Shown one piece after another: positions 61,266-64,000 of a DNA stretch of 64,000 nt. Position 1 is the first letter of the stretch. The number at the start of each line of letters is the position of its first letter. The notes under the pieces are model-generated. The model was not told where the DNA came from, searched no databases, and was given only the letters and a program-made list of their open reading frames with translations. The stretch is from the NCBI GenBank assembly GCA_002422395.1, contig DIUY01000030.1:62001-126000 (forward strand), read 5' to 3'. The stretch is from Methylococcaceae bacterium UBA6146 (lineage in GTDB: Bacteria; Pseudomonadota; Gammaproteobacteria; Methylococcales; Methylomonadaceae). The position numbers and the translations under genes were made by a program.

Positions 61266-61382
61266 AACAAAATAACATGTTAACAAAGTTACGAAATGCT
61301 AACAGGTTATTTGTTATCAAGTCAACTTGTTATAATGTTAACCTGATGTTAATAGCTCGTAAGACTGAAACTGGAACAAACA
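61266..61382. promoter_or_regulatory. Divergent operator region of the phage element
   Basis: These 117 bp between the replication gene and the small regulator-like gene are AT-rich. They hold several overlapping palindromes and repeats: TAACATGTTAAC, GCTAACAGGTTA, CTTGTTATAATGTTAACC and GATGTTAA. They look like tandem operator sites covering both promoters. Confidence 0.65.
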
Positions 61383-61580
61383 ATGGCAAAGCTAATAAAA
61401 GCAGTAAGAATCAGAGAAGACAGGGCGGAAATGCTAAGAGAAAAAGCAATAGCTCTAACGATAAAGAAAAAAGAACACATTACAGAAGCCGACCTGGTCA
61501 ACTACTTAATTGACGCGGTAACGGAAAGCCTAGACATTGACGAAGATGGAATATTTATACAGACGGATAATCTGGATTAA
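61383..61580 (+). CDS. Small regulator-like protein of the phage element
   Basis: This 65-aa protein is MAKLIKAVRIREDRAEMLRE and, further on, EADLVNYLIDAVTESLDIDE. It is charged and helical, with a start like ribbon-helix-helix repressors. It is divergent from the replication gene and next to palindromic operators, so it is a good candidate for the element's repressor. No family is confirmed. Confidence 0.6.
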   Translation: MAKLIKAVRIREDRAEMLREKAIALTIKKKEHITEADLVNYLIDAVTESLDIDEDGIFIQTDNLD

Positions 61581-61667
61581 TACCAAAAATGGTACAAAAG
61601 GACAGTACTACTAACCCCGTCCTTGCGTTGTTGCGAACCGTTCTTGTTTGAAATAAAAAAATAAAGG

Positions 61668-61724
61668 CTTGGTGATGTGCGCGGGTGCTCTTCGTACCTC
61701 ATCCGCCCCTCGCACATCACCAAG
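61668..61724. other. Long hairpin near the right attachment region
   Basis: CTTGGTGATGTGCG (61668-61681) and its exact inverse CGCACATCACCAAG (61711-61724) form a 14-bp stem that can extend through GGGTG and CATCC. It lies between the regulator-like gene and the attachment structure and may be a phage origin or packaging hairpin. Confidence 0.65.
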
Positions 61725-61750
61725 GGTATAAATTGTAAAGAAGAGAAAGA

Positions 61751-61847
61751 AACATCGCATAATGCACGTTATATAAAAAAGCCCGCGTGTGCACTGATTG
61801 TACACGCGAACTTTTCTACATAACGTTGGGGCGTAATTATGCGAAGT
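61751..61847. other. Inverted pair of dif-like sites (CTX-phi-like attachment structure)
   Basis: The left site is ACATCGCATAA, TGCACG, TTATATAAAAA (61752-61779). The right site, read on the minus strand, is ACTTCGCATAA, a 13-bp centre, TTATGTAGAAA (61813-61847). Between them is a hairpin CGCGTGT/ACACGCG (about 61784-61808). The sites face each other so that single-stranded DNA would fold into a forked hairpin, as in CTX-phi attP. The right XerC arm is identical to that of the dif-like site at 58352-58379. Confidence 0.8.
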
Positions 61848-61867
61848 TTTTATAGGCCTGTAACTTT

Positions 61868-63424
61868 TCAACGCACCAGTAATTCCGGCCCAAACCAGTC
61901 AACAATCACATGCCGGTAATGTTCCGCTTTGGCGGTTTGTAGATGTTCCAAGGGGTTAAGGTTATCGGTCAAAATGACGCCTTGGGAAGCATCCACCGGA
62001 AATAGCCTTTCTTTTAGCCAGGCGACTTGATCTGCAAGCAAGGATTTTGAATTAAGGTCTATGGCCTGATTGGATGCCAAAAAGATGAAATCGTTGAAAT
62101 CCCTACCTGGGTCGGATACAAAAACAGATTGCTGCGGGAAAACTTGAGCGATAGTCCGGGCCACGGAAGCTAGTGCTGTGTTGTGTTGGCCATGCGAGAA
62201 AGCAACAAAATTTAGTGCGAGTATGCCTTGTTCCGATAACAGCCCGCGCAACTGGGCTAAGGTTTCGGTCGTTAATAAATGCGCTGGCTCTGATCCACCC
62301 GTGAAGCAGTCATGGATAATCAAATCATAAGGGCCTTGCAAATGGCGTATTTCATAACGCGCATCACCGACAATCGCTTGCCCGGTCGGTTTATAGCCAA
62401 AATAATCAACGGCGGCTTCTGCAACCGCCGGATCAATTTCCAGCGTATCAGTGACGATGCCATAGCGTTCATGCAGCACTTTTGCCATGTGGCCGGCGCC
62501 TAGGCCGACAATCAGGGCACGGGTCATTTTTTTGGCGGACAAGCCTGGAATTAAGCCGACAATATCCTGATAACTCAAGCGGCTTTGGCCATCGCTGATA
62601 CTGGCGGCGCCAATGGTTGACGCGTCAGAAGTCAACAACCGCAGGTCACGGGATTGCTGATCGATTACCCGCACCCAGCCATACAAACTCTCGCGCTCTG
62701 ATTGGATTTGAAAGCTATTGCCGCCCGTATACGGATGCCCTGCCCCAACGATTTTTGGCAACAAACTCAGGCCGATTATTGCCAGCAGCACACTTGGCAT
62801 TACCGCGACTGACACGCCCAGCTTATTTTTTTCATAAAGCCCCACCAGCACGGCCAGCACCAATAACAACACGCCAAGACCAACCAATATTTCCCGCGAA
62901 CCGACTAAAGGGAACAGGAAAAAACCCAATATCAGCGTGCCAACTACACTGCCAACCGTGCTGACTGCATAGATAGAACCGGCGCTGTTGCCAACGCCGT
63001 CCAAGCGGGCGGTTGAAAGTTTGATGGCGAACGGCCCGACCATGCCCAACAAAGTCAGGCTGGGCGAAAATAATATCAGCGCACTGACAAACGCGCCCGC
63101 ACGCAAGCCTAACGGGTCAGTCGCCAGCAATATCGGGCGGGTTAGCCAAGGTATAAGTAATGTCAGGATTGCCGCTAGGGCAATAATCAGCGATAAGCCT
63201 GTCCGTTTAGCACTATCCGCCCAGCGTCCCCCGACAAAGTACCCGATGGCAAGCGCAATCATGGTGACAGAAATCAACGACGACCAGACATAAAGGCTGG
63301 CACCGTAAAACGGGGCTATCATGCGCGTGCCTAAAAGCTCTATCACCATGACCGAAGCGCCAGTCAAGAAAACGGTCAGATAAAGTCCGGTGCGGCCAAA
63401 AGCATTTAGCGATTTATTTGTCAT
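61868..63424 (-). CDS. Fused membrane/spermidine synthase-like protein
   Basis: This 518-aa protein has an N-terminal half of about seven transmembrane helices (FLTGASVMVIELLGTRMIAP, LALLAIGYFVGGRWADSAKR-like). The C-terminal spermidine-synthase-like methyltransferase fold has LIVGLGAGHMAKVLHERYG, LEIDPAVAEAAVDYFG and LIIHDCFTGGSEPAHLLT. Such fusions are widespread in bacteria. Whether they make polyamines is not known; the catalytic residues are only partly kept. It lies just right of the phage element. Confidence 0.85.
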   Translation of the reverse strand: MTNKSLNAFGRTGLYLTVFLTGASVMVIELLGTRMIAPFYGASLYVWSSLISVTMIALAIGYFVGGRWADSAKRTGLSLIIALAAILTLLIPWLTRPILLATDPLGLRAGAFVSALILFSPSLTLLGMVGPFAIKLSTARLDGVGNSAGSIYAVSTVGSVVGTLILGFFLFPLVGSREILVGLGVLLLVLAVLVGLYEKNKLGVSVAVMPSVLLAIIGLSLLPKIVGAGHPYTGGNSFQIQSERESLYGWVRVIDQQSRDLRLLTSDASTIGAASISDGQSRLSYQDIVGLIPGLSAKKMTRALIVGLGAGHMAKVLHERYGIVTDTLEIDPAVAEAAVDYFGYKPTGQAIVGDARYEIRHLQGPYDLIIHDCFTGGSEPAHLLTTETLAQLRGLLSEQGILALNFVAFSHGQHNTALASVARTIAQVFPQQSVFVSDPGRDFNDFIFLASNQAIDLNSKSLLADQVAWLKERLFPVDASQGVILTDNLNPLEHLQTAKAEHYRHVIVDWFGPELLVR

Positions 63425-63550
63425 GGTTTTTGATTAAAAATGTATTTATTTATGGGGGGCCGAAAATAAGCTGCATTTATGGTTCGACAAGGCCTTTAGT
63501 CCTGGGCGCACCGAAGGGTCACCATGAACGTAGACATTTTAGAAGTCACT

Positions 63551-64000
63551 TTATGTTGTTGTTAGTGTGCCACCGGCTTTACCTGCCACATCTATCCACA
63601 AATGCGGTAACCCCAACCCTTGCAGCCATTCTGCGCCCTGCCCTTCTTTAAGCATGGCAATCGTCGCGGCGCTGCCGGCGACCACGCAAAAATCGCCAAC
63701 CACGCTGACGGATGCCAGATGCTTTACCGGCCAGCCGGTTTTGGGGTTGAGGATGTGCCCGTAGTTGGTGCCATCAATGCTGATGCACCGTTCATAATCG
63801 CCACTACTGGCCAATGCCCCTTCGTGCAATTGCAGGACGTCGATGACGGCTTGTTGGTCACGGGGATGACGGATGCCAATACGCCAAGGGCTGCCGTCCG
63901 CCCGTGCGCCGATGATTTTAATGTCGCCGCCTAAATTGACCACGCCATGCCGGATACCCGCCGCCCAACATAACGCCGCCGCCCTGTCAACGGCGTATTC
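63551..64000 (-). CDS. apbE: FAD:protein FMN transferase ApbE, C-terminal part (cut by window edge)
   Basis: ApbE attaches FMN covalently to threonines of target proteins such as Rnf/Nqr subunits, using FAD, and acts in the periplasm. The visible 149 codons show EYAVDRAAAL, VVNLGGDIKIIGA, SGDYERCISIDGTNYGHILN and PKTGWPVKHLASVSVVGDF, the metal- and FAD-binding region. The frame runs past base 64000, so the N-terminus and lipoprotein signal are missing. The end of the protein is complete. Confidence 0.92.
   Translation of the reverse strand, partial: EYAVDRAAALCWAAGIRHGVVNLGGDIKIIGARADGSPWRIGIRHPRDQQAVIDVLQLHEGALASSGDYERCISIDGTNYGHILNPKTGWPVKHLASVSVVGDFCVVAGSAATIAMLKEGQGAEWLQGLGLPHLWIDVAGKAGGTLTTT

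Larger units (their letters stand above)
58352..61847 (-). mobile_element. Small filamentous-phage-like (inovirus) element inserted at dif
   Basis: This element of about 3.5 kb is bounded by a dif-like site on the left and by a folded, inverted pair of dif-like sites on the right. It carries a minus-strand operon (61265 to 58660): a GpII/X-type replication protein, two small Cys-rich proteins, a GpV-like candidate and two unknowns. A divergent small regulator-like gene lies at 61383-61580. No major coat, pIII, Zot/pI or secretin gene was recognised, so it looks like a satellite or remnant. The att layout resembles CTX-phi. Confidence 0.82.

Noticed and set aside
61611..61871. 86-aa minus-strand frame across the right attachment region
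   Set aside because: Its codons are the hairpin and dif-like sites themselves, so coding is unlikely.
1..64000. CRISPR arrays, tRNA or rRNA genes
   Set aside because: No regularly spaced direct repeats, cloverleaf or rRNA-like sequence was recognised on reading; a covariance search would be needed to be sure.

Overview
The window looks like chromosomal DNA of a gammaproteobacterial (type I) methanotroph or methylotroph. The strongest evidence is a formaldehyde-activating enzyme gene (fae, 54866-55384) set among tetrahydromethanopterin/methylofuran cofactor genes (53014-58299). Gamma-type housekeeping genes support this: sbcCD, rapA, ppx, a Fur-box-controlled hemP, and a dif-like site that fits the gammaproteobacterial pattern very well. 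I cannot name the species from the sequence alone.

Layout. 1-18117 is mostly housekeeping: sbcC (cut by the left edge)/sbcD, a rhomboid protease, a RhlE-like helicase, a VF530 protein, TPR and PepSY proteins, a Fur/hemP unit, a fused TVP38-disulfide reductase, ppx, a two-gene ABC exporter and rapA. Several MITE-like repeats and a cyanase remnant lie between them. 18279-34987 is a long, tightly overlapping aryl polyene (APE) operon: chain-length factor, acyltransferases, two ACPs, a ligase-dehydratase fusion, a glycosyltransferase, an aromatic ammonia lyase, a thioesterase, a CrtI-like oxidoreductase, LolA/MMPL-type transport and a flavin halogenase-like enzyme. 35019-41285 (minus strand) is a sensory operon: an HD-GYP response regulator, three PhnD-like binding proteins and a histidine kinase. 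41336-41664 is a MITE that carries two other MITEs inside it. 41707-45839 (minus strand) is a carrier protein / condensation-like / PltF-like / PltE-like module that looks like a pyrrole-2-carboxyl-forming unit. It is divergent from 45998-50808, the second APE block (halogenase-like enzyme, two ketosynthases, dehydratase, ketoreductase). 50948-52940 holds small unrelated genes and another MITE. 53014-58299 is the C1-cofactor block with fae. 58352-61847 is a small filamentous-phage-like element inserted at a dif-like site, with a CTX-phi-like inverted attachment structure. 61868-64000 has a membrane/spermidine-synthase-like fusion and an apbE gene cut by the right edge.

How the genes fit together. 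The two APE blocks jointly supply a nearly complete type II polyketide pathway: ammonia-lyase starter, ligase, ACPs, KS/CLF, KR, two DH, thioesterase, lipid-A-type acyltransferase, glycosyltransferase, LolA-like carrier and MMPL exporter. The extra genes (two halogenase-like flavoproteins, the Plt-like module, a free-standing condensation-like acyltransferase, a CrtI-like enzyme and a TauE/SafE protein) suggest an unusual, possibly halogenated and pyrrolyl-decorated pigment lipid. The product is inference. The gene families and motifs are read from the sequence. No tRNA, rRNA or CRISPR was recognised.
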